Assembly: GCF_000266905.1 (NCBI RefSeq)
Contig: NC_018022.1
Span: 496,001-560,000 of the forward strand
Length of the DNA: 64,000 nucleotides
Reading direction: 5' to 3'
Source of the DNA: Mycolicibacterium chubuense NBB4
GTDB taxonomy: Bacteria > Actinomycetota > Actinomycetes > Mycobacteriales > Mycobacteriaceae
Part shown: piece after piece, positions 25,536 to 35,000 of the stretch
How the letters are laid out: each line of letters opens with the position of its first letter
How positions within the stretch are numbered: position 1 is the first letter of the stretch
Program-made: the position numbers and the translations under genes
Notes under the pieces: generated by a model
Told to the model about the DNA's origin: nothing
The model's database searches: none
Seen by the model: the letters and a program-made list of their open reading frames with translations, nothing else

Positions 25536-26971
25536 GCGGCAGCACCATCCTCAAGCCGGACCCTGCTCAGCGCTTCGGCTTGTTCATCCCATTCGCGCAG
25601 CGCGGACAGCACGATCTCCTGCGCCTCGTCCAGGACGTCGAGGTAGACGAAGACCGTCTCGCGCTGGCGATGGCCGAGCAGTAGCTGCAACTTGCGCAGC
25701 GGGTCGCCGACCAGCAGCCGTTTCACCTGCTGGCTCATCAGGGTCTCGCCGGGCTCCATGCGCAACGCGCGGACGGTCTGGCGCAGCAGCAGCCCGAGCA
25801 TGTGCACGGCGAATGTGTGACGCAGGGCGTGCGGATGGACCACCAGGTCCAGGCCGAACCGGGCGCACCGTTCGTTGGCTCGCCGAAACACCGCCTGCCA
25901 CGTCGACCGCGACAGCGGCAAGCCGTCCTCACCGAGCCACAGCCACAACGGACCACCCGGACCGTCGTCGCCGACCCGGCACAGTCGCTGCCGTTCCTCG
26001 ATCGTCACCCGCGAGTACGGCCGCGAGCGGCCATCCTCGACGAGCGTCAGCGCAGTCTTGCCGGCGGAGCGAACTCCCATCCAGGCGTCCGTACACCCGT
26101 AAGCCCCGGCCGCCCGGCGGCGCTCGACCAGTTCGTCGCGTTCGATGTCGACGTAGTGGTGCAGGTCGCGCAGCACGCGGCGCGACACGAAAACCGTCCT
26201 CGGCCGGCTGCGCTTGGTGATCGTCGCGGGCAGGTTCAGGTCTCCGGTCAGCCGCCGCTGCGCCAGCGGCGGTACCTCGGTGACCAGGAGGCTCGACGCC
26301 TCTCTCAGCCGCATCCCGGTGCAGACCAACAGGTCGGCGAACACCGCGTTGCGCTCGCCGTGCCGACCGCGCCAACTCGGGTCCGGCGAGCCGTCGGGTA
26401 GTTGGCCACGCAACCCGACGTCCCGCCACACCAGGTAGTCCTCGTAGGCCAGGAACCGCACCGGCCCGGCGCTGTCCTCGACCTCGCGCTCGGCATTGAA
26501 CAGCACCCGTACCAGCCCGCGGGGCGTCAACACCGTCTTCTCCACCATGCGGAACGGCTGGGCCTCGATCAGCTCCTCGTGTATCGCCCACTTGACCCAC
26601 TTGTCTAGCGCCGCGATGAACCTGTTCCAGGTCGACGCGGACACCGTGAAGCCCTTGGTCCGCCGCCGCGCCCGCTTGTAGGCGCGCAGATCGTCCTGGC
26701 CGGCGTCCCAGATGGACCGTCCACCACGGTGCTCGTGGAGGAAGCGGCCGAACAACATCAGATCACGCGCGTACGCCTCTCTCGTGTGTTCCGAGCGCAC
26801 ACCCCACCCGTCCAACTCGCGCACGAACCGGTTCAACTCCAGGTCGTACGAGCCGTCGGGGCCGAGTAGGAACGGCAGCCCGTCGCCTACACCGGCACGA
26901 CGCAGCACCTGGGCTTCGTCACCGCCGAGCCCAGGTGCGCCGAGCGCTCTCACCGGTGACGTCTTGTACAT
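25532..26971 (-). CDS. Tyrosine recombinase, TnpA-like (first of trio)
   Basis: This 479-residue integrase has an N-terminal SAM-like DNA-binding domain (HTREAYARDLMLFGRFLHEH) and a complete catalytic domain. Arg is in LLVCTGMRLREASSLL, HxxR in PHALRHTFAVHMLG, and the later His/Tyr block in LQLLLGHRQRETVFVYLDV. ATG at 26971 gives the likely start. It is the promoter-proximal gene of the operon and the most canonical recombinase of the three. Confidence 0.88.
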   Translation of the reverse strand: MYKTSPVRALGAPGLGGDEAQVLRRAGVGDGLPFLLGPDGSYDLELNRFVRELDGWGVRSEHTREAYARDLMLFGRFLHEHRGGRSIWDAGQDDLRAYKRARRRTKGFTVSASTWNRFIAALDKWVKWAIHEELIEAQPFRMVEKTVLTPRGLVRVLFNAEREVEDSAGPVRFLAYEDYLVWRDVGLRGQLPDGSPDPSWRGRHGERNAVFADLLVCTGMRLREASSLLVTEVPPLAQRRLTGDLNLPATITKRSRPRTVFVSRRVLRDLHHYVDIERDELVERRRAAGAYGCTDAWMGVRSAGKTALTLVEDGRSRPYSRVTIEERQRLCRVGDDGPGGPLWLWLGEDGLPLSRSTWQAVFRRANERCARFGLDLVVHPHALRHTFAVHMLGLLLRQTVRALRMEPGETLMSQQVKRLLVGDPLRKLQLLLGHRQRETVFVYLDVLDEAQEIVLSALREWDEQAEALSRVRLEDGAAA

Positions 26972-27057
26972 GAGCAAGGTTGAGATCCTCCGGGATCTGA
27001 ACACGCCAAACACAGCGAAGCTGGCGTTGGCTAGGGACCTCTGCGACAGCAGTGAAG

Positions 27058-27075
27058 TGTCACCATAACGGTGGA
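27058..27075. repeat. Right end repeat of the recombinase element
   Basis: TGTCACCATAACGGTGGA pairs with 21143-21160 as described there. It lies 87 bp upstream of the first recombinase start. Confidence 0.55.
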
Positions 27076-27194
27076 ATCCACGCCCATGCCGTAACTCATC
27101 ACCACCGTTGTCCCGCAGTCGCTCTCGGCGATGCCGGGGAGCTGGTCGAGGCTTGTGCTCATCGGGAATCGGCCCTTCTCAATACCCCAAATGT

Positions 27195-27234
27195 GTTGCC
27201 TATAGGCTACATCATGGTGTAGCCTATAGGCAAC
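27195..27234. promoter_or_regulatory. Large palindromic operator ahead of the ParB-like gene
   Basis: Perfect 17-bp arms GTTGCCTATAGGCTACA (27195-27211) and its reverse complement (27218-27234) surround TCATGG. Each arm itself contains the 10-bp palindrome GCCTATAGGC, and the two are centred 24 bp apart. It lies 33 bp before the ParB-like start. Its core is shared with the XRE gene upstream region (11976-11988), so the XRE protein is the best candidate binder. ParB self-binding is the alternative. Confidence 0.75.
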
Positions 27235-27266
27235 AGATTCGATCCACCGAGAAAGGAAACCCCCCG

Positions 27267-28844
27267 ATGACCACTACCGTCACCCCCGAGCTTCTTCACC
27301 TCTCGCCCAACGACATCGAGATCGAAGAAAACGTTCGACTGGACCCCCGCCTAGATCGTGACTTCCTGGCCTCCATCGAGGAGCACGGCGTCATGGTTCC
27401 CGTGCTCGCGGTGCGGATCGACGGCAAGGACAAGCCCCTCGTGCGCGAGGGACAGCGCCGCATCCAAGCCGCACGCCAGGTCGGCTTGACCTCGGTGCCG
27501 GTATACGTACGCACCGTCGACGGCACCGAGACCGCCGTTCGCGCCCAGCGCGTCATCGAGCAGATCGTGACCAACGACCGCCGCCTCCCCCTCACCGACG
27601 CCGAACGCGCGCGCGGCATCAACCAACTGCTGCTCGACGGGGTGTCACCGACGAAGGTCGCCAAGGGACTGTCCACCACCAAAGAGGCGGTCGCCGCAGC
27701 CAAGCTCGCCATCGCATCCGAGAAGGCGATGAGCGCTCTGGACACCGGGCAACTCAACCTGATCGAAGCCACCAGCTTCGTTGAGTTCGACGGCGACGAC
27801 GAAGCCCAAGCCGAGCTGATCAAGGTCGCCGGCACCGACCAGTTCGCCCACCGGGTCGCCCAACTGCGCGCAGACCGCGAGGAGCGCCGCCGTTACGAGG
27901 AGGCGGCAGCAGCGTTCACGGCCAAGGGATACACCGTGCTCGGCGGTTACCCCAGCTGGTCTGACAAGAGCTACATCAGCACCAACTACCTGCGCGACGC
28001 GGAGGGCAAGACCCTGACCGACGAGGCGATCGCCGCCATGGACCCACAGCACTGGGCGGTCGTGCTCGTCAGCGAGGAAGCGTTCGTCGACGCCGAGACC
28101 GGCGAACCGGTCGATGAAGCCGATGTCGATTGGGACACCGAGGACGATCCGGAATCCGAACCTCAGGAGGGACTGCGGCACGCGCGCACTGTCAAGGAAA
28201 CGACCACCTGGAAGCCCGAGTATTACTGCACCAACCCCATTGGTGCCGGAGTCACCCTGACCTCCTACGGAGCGCAACGGTATGGCCTCGACGCCGACCG
28301 CCTCGCCGACGAGAGCGACCCGGACGGAGCGGCGGAACGGGAACGGGCTCGCGAGGAAGCGGCCGAGAAGGAGCGCGCCGAACGCCGCAAGCTGATCGCG
28401 TTGAACAAACTGGGCGAAGCGGCCGCAGTGGTGCGCCGGGAATGGGTGCGCGACAAGCTTCTTGCCCGCAAGACCGCCCCGAAGGGCGCGGCCCTGTATC
28501 TCGCCGATGTGCTTGTCAACCGGGCGGACCTGTTCAACGACCACTATGGCCAGCGTCTCGCTCCCGAGTTGCTCGGGCTGGCCGACAACGAGACGCCGAA
28601 GGTGGCGGTCGCCAAACTCCCCGCCACCGGCGATGCTCGCGCGCTGGTGATCATGCTCGGGATGGTGCTCGCGACCATCGAAGCCCGAACCGGCAAAGAC
28701 GCCTGGCGTGGACCCCAGGACATCACCAAGACCTACCTGCGGTTCCTGGAGGAGAACGGCTACCCGCTCAGCGACATCGAGCAGGTGATCCTCGGCAAGC
28801 GCAAGGCCGACACCGTGTACCGACAGGCTTGCACGGAGGACTAA
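27267..28844 (+). CDS. ParB/Spo0J-like nuclease-domain DNA-binding protein
   Basis: This 525-residue protein begins with a ParB N-terminal domain (LSPNDIEIEENVRLDPRLDR, then HGVMVPVLAV and VREGQRRIQAARQVG, the ParB box). A helix-turn-helix follows (LPLTDAERARGINQLLLDG, VSPTKVAKGLSTTKEAV). The C-terminal half is acidic and then charged and helical (ERERAREEAAEKERAERRK). No parA lies nearby, so plasmid partition is not assured; many conjugative elements carry such solitary ParB-like regulators. ATG at 27267 has GAAAGGA. A terminator follows. Confidence 0.82.
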   Translation: MTTTVTPELLHLSPNDIEIEENVRLDPRLDRDFLASIEEHGVMVPVLAVRIDGKDKPLVREGQRRIQAARQVGLTSVPVYVRTVDGTETAVRAQRVIEQIVTNDRRLPLTDAERARGINQLLLDGVSPTKVAKGLSTTKEAVAAAKLAIASEKAMSALDTGQLNLIEATSFVEFDGDDEAQAELIKVAGTDQFAHRVAQLRADREERRRYEEAAAAFTAKGYTVLGGYPSWSDKSYISTNYLRDAEGKTLTDEAIAAMDPQHWAVVLVSEEAFVDAETGEPVDEADVDWDTEDDPESEPQEGLRHARTVKETTTWKPEYYCTNPIGAGVTLTSYGAQRYGLDADRLADESDPDGAAERERAREEAAEKERAERRKLIALNKLGEAAAVVRREWVRDKLLARKTAPKGAALYLADVLVNRADLFNDHYGQRLAPELLGLADNETPKVAVAKLPATGDARALVIMLGMVLATIEARTGKDAWRGPQDITKTYLRFLEENGYPLSDIEQVILGKRKADTVYRQACTED

Positions 28845-28856
28845 CGGTCTCCATCC

Positions 28857-28895
28857 AGTGGCCCCGCGGAGTAGTCCTCTGCGGGGCCACTTTGT
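28857..28895 (+). terminator. Rho-independent terminator of the ParB-like gene
   Basis: An 11-bp stem AGTGGCCCCGC / GCGGGGCCACT (28857-28867 with 28881-28891) is followed by TTTGTTGT. It lies 13 bp after the stop codon. The stem and T-rich tail make it convincing. Confidence 0.85.
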
Positions 28896-29118
28896 TGTCG
28901 CCAGAATGAAAAGACGCCTAGAAAAGGGAATGGCACAAATTCGGCCTAGTGCGAATAGCACGTAATTCCTAGTGCCATTAATGCAAACCGAACAAAGCGC
29001 GGATAGTCGCCATAATTGCATGCATGGAATATCGCTATAACCGTTGATAAATAGGCTGCCAGCAATTAGAATAGGAGGTACAGAAACACCCCGAAAACCC
29101 CACGATTGAGGAGTCGAA

Positions 29119-29370
29119 ATGACCACCACAGCCCCCGTCACCGTCTACACCAAGCCCGCCTGCGTCCAGTGCAACGCCACCTACAAGGCGCTCGACAAGC
29201 AGGGCATCGCCTACGAGGTTGTCGACATCAGCACCACCCCCGAGGCCCGCGACTTCGTGATGGCCCTGGGCTACCTGCAGGCCCCCGTGGTGGTGGCCGG
29301 CGATGACCACTGGTCGGGTTTCCGGCCGGACCGGATCAAGGCCCTCGCCCACGCGACCGCCGCCGCGTAG
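29119..29370 (+). CDS. nrdH: NrdH-type glutaredoxin-like redoxin
   Basis: This 83-residue protein has the redox motif KPACVQCNATYK and the NrdH-specific C-terminal motif WSGFRPDRI. NrdH normally reduces class Ib ribonucleotide reductase, but no nrdE or nrdF is nearby. On mobile elements such redoxins may support replication nucleotide supply after transfer. ATG at 29119; the ribosome binding site GAGGAG lies at 29108-29113. Confidence 0.92.
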   Translation: MTTTAPVTVYTKPACVQCNATYKALDKQGIAYEVVDISTTPEARDFVMALGYLQAPVVVAGDDHWSGFRPDRIKALAHATAAA

Positions 29371-29415
29371 CCCCCCGACCCGACCGACACCCCGACACAC
29401 CTCCAGGAGCCCACC

Positions 29416-29703
29416 ATGTACACGCTGACCATCGATGAGGGCGGCCGCGACGTCAGCACGCCGCACGACACCCCAGAAGCCGCACAGGCCGCCCTACACG
29501 CGTACCTGGTGGTCTCGGACTACTACCACCGCCCCACTCAGCTCAGCCGCGCCCACGCGGCCTACGAACTGATCTCGCTTGCCCAGGGGCAGCCGCGCGT
29601 CGTCGGCGTGGCCACCATCGAGGCCTACACCGAACTCGACGCACGCCGTGACCTCAAGGCCGTGTTCGCCACAGTCGGCCCCGCGCACGCCCTCGCATCC
29701 TAG
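29416..29703 (+). CDS. Hypothetical protein, 95 aa
   Basis: This soluble 95-residue protein has ATG at 29416 with CAGGAG upstream. I recognise no domain. It lies 45 bp after nrdH and 4 bp before the next gene, so the three form one transcription unit. Ala-rich and mildly acidic, it is typical of small actinobacterial plasmid proteins. Confidence 0.65.
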   Translation: MYTLTIDEGGRDVSTPHDTPEAAQAALHAYLVVSDYYHRPTQLSRAHAAYELISLAQGQPRVVGVATIEAYTELDARRDLKAVFATVGPAHALAS

Positions 29704-29707
29704 CGCC

Positions 29708-30241
29708 GTGCCGTACTACCTCACCAGCGTGGCGGACCTGCCCCACCCACACACCATGGGTGAGCGGCCCCACCCGGACGGAACGCGGTCCAACTGTCCC
29801 CTCGCCCTTGAGGCGGTCATCCGCACCCTCGGTCACCATCCCGGACAGGACGGCTACCGCACACTGTTCGCGCGCGAAGACATCGCCGAGCGCCGCCGCA
29901 GCTGCGACGTCCACTCAGGAGACTGGACCGTCGCGCTGCCCACCGTCACGGCCTTCCTCGAACCGTTTCCCGCCAGCGCCGACACCGCGACCATCGCCAG
30001 CGCCGCACGCATCCACCCCTCGTTCGCGGCCCTCGACCCGGCGGACCGCCGGCTGGCGCTGGCGCTGCTGAGCTACAGCGACTCCCTGCGCGTCTACGTC
30101 AACGGCCACGGGCACCGCGAGACGATCGGACAGCACCGCATCTGCTGGGCCCGCACCGCCGGCATCACCGCCGTGCCAATGTGGTTCGACGCCACCACAG
30201 TGGCCCCGCCGCGCGACGCGGTACTCCTGCAGCGCGGCTGA
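29708..30241 (+). CDS. Hypothetical protein, 177 aa
   Basis: A GTG at 29708, four bases after the preceding stop, opens a 177-residue frame. No domain is recognised. The C-terminal half (HPSFAALDPADRRLALALLS, then ETIGQHRICWARTAG) looks folded. The longer upstream reading overlaps the previous gene and is not favoured. Confidence 0.6.
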   Translation: MPYYLTSVADLPHPHTMGERPHPDGTRSNCPLALEAVIRTLGHHPGQDGYRTLFAREDIAERRRSCDVHSGDWTVALPTVTAFLEPFPASADTATIASAARIHPSFAALDPADRRLALALLSYSDSLRVYVNGHGHRETIGQHRICWARTAGITAVPMWFDATTVAPPRDAVLLQRG

Positions 30242-30366
30242 GCGCCCTCGCGTTGCACCCGCCGACACACCCCCGGCGAACCCCGCCATCCGGGCCGTGC
30301 GACACCATGCAACAACCCCTCCCAACGCGCTGCGCTCGACAACCGCGTGACGCCTCGTTGGTGGAC

Positions 30367-30870
30367 TCACCACAGCATGGGCTGATCGCCCAACAGTGCG
30401 GCTTGCACCGCGTCGCCATCCCAGCCGTGGCGCACGGCCTCGCGCAGCGCCACCGAGCGGTCACGTCGCACCCCGCGACTATCGAAGCGTCGCAGCTTAT
30501 TTCGGCCCCCGCCACGGCGCATCCGCGCCATGCGCTCCATGTTGTCGCCCTGGGTACCCGAAACGACGTGCTGGCGTGGTTCTGTCGCATCGGCCACTTT
30601 CACGCACACCGGGTTGTCGCACTCGTGCAGACCGAGCACGCCAGCGGCAACCACACCGGACACGATCGCCAACGCGTAACGGTGCGGCCGCACGCACACT
30701 CCGGACCCCGCTCGGGTGAGATAGAACCGGCCGTAACCATCCTTGCCGATCGCACCGATCCAAATGTCGCAATCCGATGCCGTTGGCCCACACACGACGT
30801 GACTGTGGAACCGGGCGATCTCGGTCGCATGCAGATGCTGATCGACAACCAGTTCCTCCGCGCTCTTCAT
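30367..30870 (-). CDS. HNH-nuclease-like protein
   Basis: This 167-residue protein has WIGAIGKDGYGRFYL, then HECDNPVCVKV and HVVSGTQGDNMERMARMRRG. This order matches the HNH homing/phage endonuclease fold, in which a His and paired Cys precede a GT..DN motif. It may be a solitary endonuclease of the mobile backbone. ATG at 30870 was chosen over a longer GTG reading because the fold begins soon after it. Confidence 0.7.
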   Translation of the reverse strand: MKSAEELVVDQHLHATEIARFHSHVVCGPTASDCDIWIGAIGKDGYGRFYLTRAGSGVCVRPHRYALAIVSGVVAAGVLGLHECDNPVCVKVADATEPRQHVVSGTQGDNMERMARMRRGGGRNKLRRFDSRGVRRDRSVALREAVRHGWDGDAVQAALLGDQPMLW

Positions 30871-30963
30871 CGCCGCCGACCGTAGTGTCGGGCACCGACA
30901 GTCGGGCCACCGCCGGCGGGCTGCAGAGACCACCCAGAGAGCGCTCGCGCACTCACGGTTTCA

Positions 30964-31149
30964 CTACCGTTCTGAAGTGACGCGCGGACCCCCGCCGAAC
31001 AGCGCCTGCCGTCGCTCCACCTCACGTCCGATCGCTACGGCCACGCGCTCGATCCCGTGCGGGTCCTTCCGCAGCTGCTGCAGCACAGCCGCGTGGTGCG
31101 CGGTGGGCTCCCGCTCGCCGATGGTCGTTTCGTCCGCCGAATCACTCAT
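30964..31149 (-). CDS. Small hypothetical protein, 61 aa
   Basis: An ATG at 31149 opens a 61-residue acidic-to-basic frame (MSDSADETTIGEREPTAHHA, then QLRKDPHGIERVAVAIGREV). It lies between the HNH gene and the accessory gene at 31180, on the same strand, with a 30-bp gap to the latter. It may be a small relaxosome or regulatory protein; the function is unknown. Confidence 0.5.
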   Translation of the reverse strand: MSDSADETTIGEREPTAHHAAVLQQLRKDPHGIERVAVAIGREVERRQALFGGGPRVTSER

Positions 31150-31179
31150 CGGTCTCCTCCAGTTCGTTGTTTCCGCGCA

Positions 31180-31674
31180 TCAGGCCGTGGCCGCGTTGGT
31201 GGGCCACTCACCGCTCTCAGCGTGCGCAGCTCCGGAGGAACCACCAACGCCCTCCTCTGCACGCCCCGTACCTAGTGCATGCGAACCGCTCTGCTGTAAC
31301 GACTTTCCCGAATTCGGCGCATGCCGGGCCATCGCGCGCACTGCTCCGATCGCGACGCCGTGATTGGTCGCGATCGTCGTCAGCGTCTCACCTCGTTCAC
31401 GCATCCGCTCGATCGCCGCGCCAGCGGCTGCCCGCTCGTCGCCCACCCGCTTGGCTTCTTCGCGCTCCAACTGCGCGTCGGCCTGCGCGCGCAGCTCCGC
31501 GCGCCGCACCTTCTTCCACTCGCCGATCTCGGCGAGCTTGTCGATCGCGTGAATGAGGATCGTGGCGTCCTTGAGGTTCTCCCGGTCGCGCGCCGCGCGC
31601 TCCTCGTTGGCACGTCGGAACGCTTCCACGGCCCGGCGCCGGGCCTCCGCCTTGGATGTTCTCGCAGCTGTCAT
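31180..31674 (-). CDS. Probable relaxosome accessory / mobilisation protein, 164 aa
   Basis: This 164-residue protein is highly charged and helical (TSKAEARRRAVEAFRRANEE, then RAELRAQADAQLEREEAKRV). A helix-turn-helix-like segment (GETLTTIATNHGVAIGAVRA) lies near the middle. It diverges from the TraA relaxase, the usual place for a relaxosome partner, and so probably binds the intervening oriT. ATG at 31674 was chosen over a longer reading because the conserved-looking part begins there. Confidence 0.6.
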   Translation of the reverse strand: MTAARTSKAEARRRAVEAFRRANEERAARDRENLKDATILIHAIDKLAEIGEWKKVRRAELRAQADAQLEREEAKRVGDERAAAGAAIERMRERGETLTTIATNHGVAIGAVRAMARHAPNSGKSLQQSGSHALGTGRAEEGVGGSSGAAHAESGEWPTNAATA

Positions 31675-32003
31675 GGTCGAGGACCCTAGAAGCGTTATGG
31701 CCGACCGGGCCACCACCACAGCCACATTCGTCCTCCACCACTTTTCGTCATCCATCCTCCTGTGTCACCGTCACCATCCCCACCACGTCGCCGCTCACCC
31801 CACTCACCACCCGCCGCACCGCCTCCCATCACCCCGCCGTCGCGCCCCCTTTTCCAGCCCCACCGACACACCACACACCTCTTGCACTCAGGAGAGCCGC
31901 TCGTCTAAGAGTTTTCTAAGAACCCCCGGTTTGGTGGTGGCTTCGCCGGGCGGCCGGTTCGTAGCGTGCGGCGCATGCGGACCCGTGTGTGCGCGTCATG
32001 GTG
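31675..32003. other. Candidate oriT region between accessory gene and relaxase
   Basis: This 329-bp non-coding gap separates the divergent accessory and relaxase genes, the usual oriT location in TraA/TrwC systems. It contains TCTAAGAGTTTTCTAAGAAC (31907-31926), with CTAAGA repeated, an AT-rich pocket in GC-rich surroundings. A strongly pyrimidine-skewed stretch lies around 31745-31885. Neither nick site nor promoter can be pinned down. Confidence 0.45.
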
Positions 32004-35000
32004 ATGACGCTGCACAAGCTGACCGCCGGGGACGGATACCTGTACCTGGTGCGGCAGGTCGCTGCCGCGGACAGCACCGAGAGGGGCCGCTCCACGCTGG
32101 CCGACTACTACTCGGCCAAGGGGGAATCGCCGGGCCGGTGGATGGGCCGCGGCCTGGCAGCGCTATCGGACACCGGACGCTGCGAAGTGAGTCCGCAAGC
32201 CCGCCAAGAACTTTGGACGGTCGAAGAGGGGTCGAGCGTCAGTGAATCGCAGATGCGCAACCTCTACGGGGTGGGGCTGCACCCCAACGCCGATGCCATC
32301 TCGACCTACACCAACGGCCGCGGCGCCGGCCCCGAACGCGCGGCCGGACGACTCGGGCGTAAGTTCCGCGTGGTCGACGGCGAACCCGAGTTCGCGCGCA
32401 GATTGGCGGTCGCGTTCCGCGACCACAACGCCGAAACCGGCGCACATTGGAACGCCGCGATCGACCCCGAGATCCGCGCCCAGATCCGCACCCGCGTGGC
32501 GTTGGAACTGTTCGCCGAGGAGTACGGCCGTCCACCTTCCGACGACCGGGAACTGTCGGGATTCATCGCCCGCAACACGCGCGCCCGCACCACCGCCGTC
32601 GCCGGCTACGACCTGACGTTCTCCCCGGTGAAATCGGTGTCGGCGCTGTGGGCCATCGCCCCCCTGCCGGTGTCCGAACAGATCGAAGCCGCCCACGACG
32701 CCGCAGTCGCCGACGTGCTGGAGTGGCTGCAGGATCAAGCCACCTTCACCCGCACCGGCGCCGGCGGTATCGCCCAGGTCGACACCGAGGGGCTGATCGC
32801 CGCAGCATTCACCCACCGCGACTCCCGTGCCGGCGATCCCGATTTGCACACTCACGTCGCGATCTCCAACAAGGTCTCCTACCTCGACGCCAACGGCGTA
32901 CGCCGCTGGCTCGCGCTCGACGGTCAGCCGCTACACCGAGTGACGGTGGCGGCCTCGGAGTTGTACAACACTCGACTCGAAGCGCACATGATCGAACGCC
33001 TTGGGGTGGCGTTCGTCGAGCAGTCCCGCGGGCGGGGAAAACGACCGGTCCGCGAGGTCGCCGGCATGTCCCCGGAATTGATGGCGCGGTGGTCGAGTCG
33101 CCGCGCGGCGATCGAGGCGCGTACCGCCGAATTGGCCAAGGCGTTTCAGGCCGCGCACGGACGCGAACCGACCAACACTGAGATCATCGCGCTGGCCCAA
33201 CAGGCGACGCTCGAATCGCGCGAAGCCAAACACGAACCGCGCTCGCTGGCCGAGCAGCGCCACGTGTGGCGCACGCAGGCCGTGGAGGCCTTGGGGCGCG
33301 ATGGCGTGCACACGATGTTGGCCGGTGTCCTGGCCGGTCCCAACCGCACCCGCACCGCCCCCGTCGTCGACCGGGAATGGATCATGTCGCGTGCTGGCGA
33401 ACTCATCGCCACCGTGGCCGAATCGCGGTCCACGTGGCAGCCCCATCACGTGCGCGCCGAGGCGCTTCGCATCGCGCGCACCCACGGGTTGGGGCACGAT
33501 GTCGCACTGGTCGAGCGCATCACCGAAGCCGCTCTCGGAGACGGCTTCTCGGTGCCGCACGCGCGGGTCGCCGATGCCGAGCTGGATGAGCCTGTCGCAT
33601 TGCGTCGCCGCGACGGCGCCAGCGTCTATTCCCGCCACGGCGTGCAGCTCTACACGAGCCGCGAAACGCTGGCCGCCGAGCGCCGCATTCTGGACGCGGT
33701 GCAACGCTGCGACGGCCGCGCCGCCACGGCCGCCGACGTGGAACTGGCGCTGGCGGATTCGGCGGCACGGGGGCGCACGCTCAACCCCGGCCAGACCGCA
33801 CTGGTGTCGGAGATGGCGACCTCGGGGCGTCGTGTCGCACTCGCGCTGGCGCCGGCCGGAACGGGCAAGACCACCGCCATGGCCGCGCTGGCTCATGCGT
33901 GGCGCAGCTCGGGTGGCCACGTGATCGGTTTGGCCCCCACCGCCGACGCGGCGATCGTGCTCGGGGAGGACCTCGGAGCCACCACCGACACCCTCGACAA
34001 GTACGTCTTCTCCGCCGACCCGGACAAGGCCGCAGCCTTCGGTGTTCCCGACTGGTTCGACGAGGTGGGGCCCGACACGCTCATCGTGGTCGATGAGGCC
34101 GGAAAGGCCGCCACCGCAGGCCTGGACGCGATGATCACCGACGCGCTGCGCAAGGGCGCGAGCGTGCGCCTGGTCGGTGACGACGGCCAGCTGTCCTCCA
34201 TCTCGGCCGGCGGTGTCCTGCGCGACATCGCCGAGGCCACCGACGCGTTGACCCTCAGTGAAGTCGTGCGGTTCAAGTCGCCGGCAGAGGCCGCAGCCGG
34301 GCTCGCACTGCACGACGCCGACCCGGCCGGCATCGGCTTCTACATCGACCACCACCGCGTGCACGTCGGAACCGACGAGACCGCCGCCGACATGGCCTAT
34401 CAGGCGTGGCGGGCCGACCTTGCCGCAGGCGCCGACAGCATTTTGCTCGCCCCCACCAACGACGTCATCAACGCGCTCAACGCCCGCGCCCGTGACGACC
34501 GATTGGCAGCCGACCCCGAGGCCGCGCGGGCGGCCACGGTGGTGCTGGCCGACCAGCTGCACGCCAGCGTCGGAGACACCATCCGCACCCGCAAGAACGC
34601 GCGCTGGATTCGGATCGGGCGCAACGACTTCGTGCGCAACGGCTACCGCTACACCATCACCGAAGTCCTCGCCGATGGCGGGGTGAAAGCCCGCCACCTG
34701 CGCAGCGGACGCATCGTGACGCTGCCCGCTGATTACATCGCCGAACACGTCACGCTCGGCTACGCGGCCACCATCGACTCCGCCCAGGGTTTGACCGCCG
34801 GTGGGCGCGACACCAAGGGCACCTGCCACATCGTCGGCTCGGACACCCTGACCCGCCAGCACCTCTACGTTGCGATGACCCGCGCGACCGACGAGAACCA
34901 CCTGTACCTGTCCACCGCCGAAGGCGATCCGCACCGGCTGCTGTCCCCCAAGGCCACCCACCCCGACACCGCCGTCGATGTGCTCACCCGCACGCTGGCC

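Larger units (their letters stand above)
21143..27075. mobile_element. Four-gene tyrosine-recombinase element (Tn554/recombinase-in-trio type)
   Basis: Three large tyrosine recombinases and one small coiled-coil protein are packed on the minus strand with four-base overlaps at every junction. The cluster is bracketed by near-identical 18-mers: TGTCACAGCGTCGGTGGA (21143-21160) and TGTCACCATAACGGTGGA (27058-27075). They match at both flanks and differ in the centre, as expected for a recombinase core site with a variable spacer. No cargo gene lies inside. The element separates the mer operon from the ParB-like gene. Confidence 0.7.

Noticed and set aside
27267..28844. ParB-like gene as proof of a partition locus
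   Set aside because: No parA and no clustered parS-type sites (TGTTTCACGTGAAACA-like) were seen; the single palindrome fits a repressor operator better.
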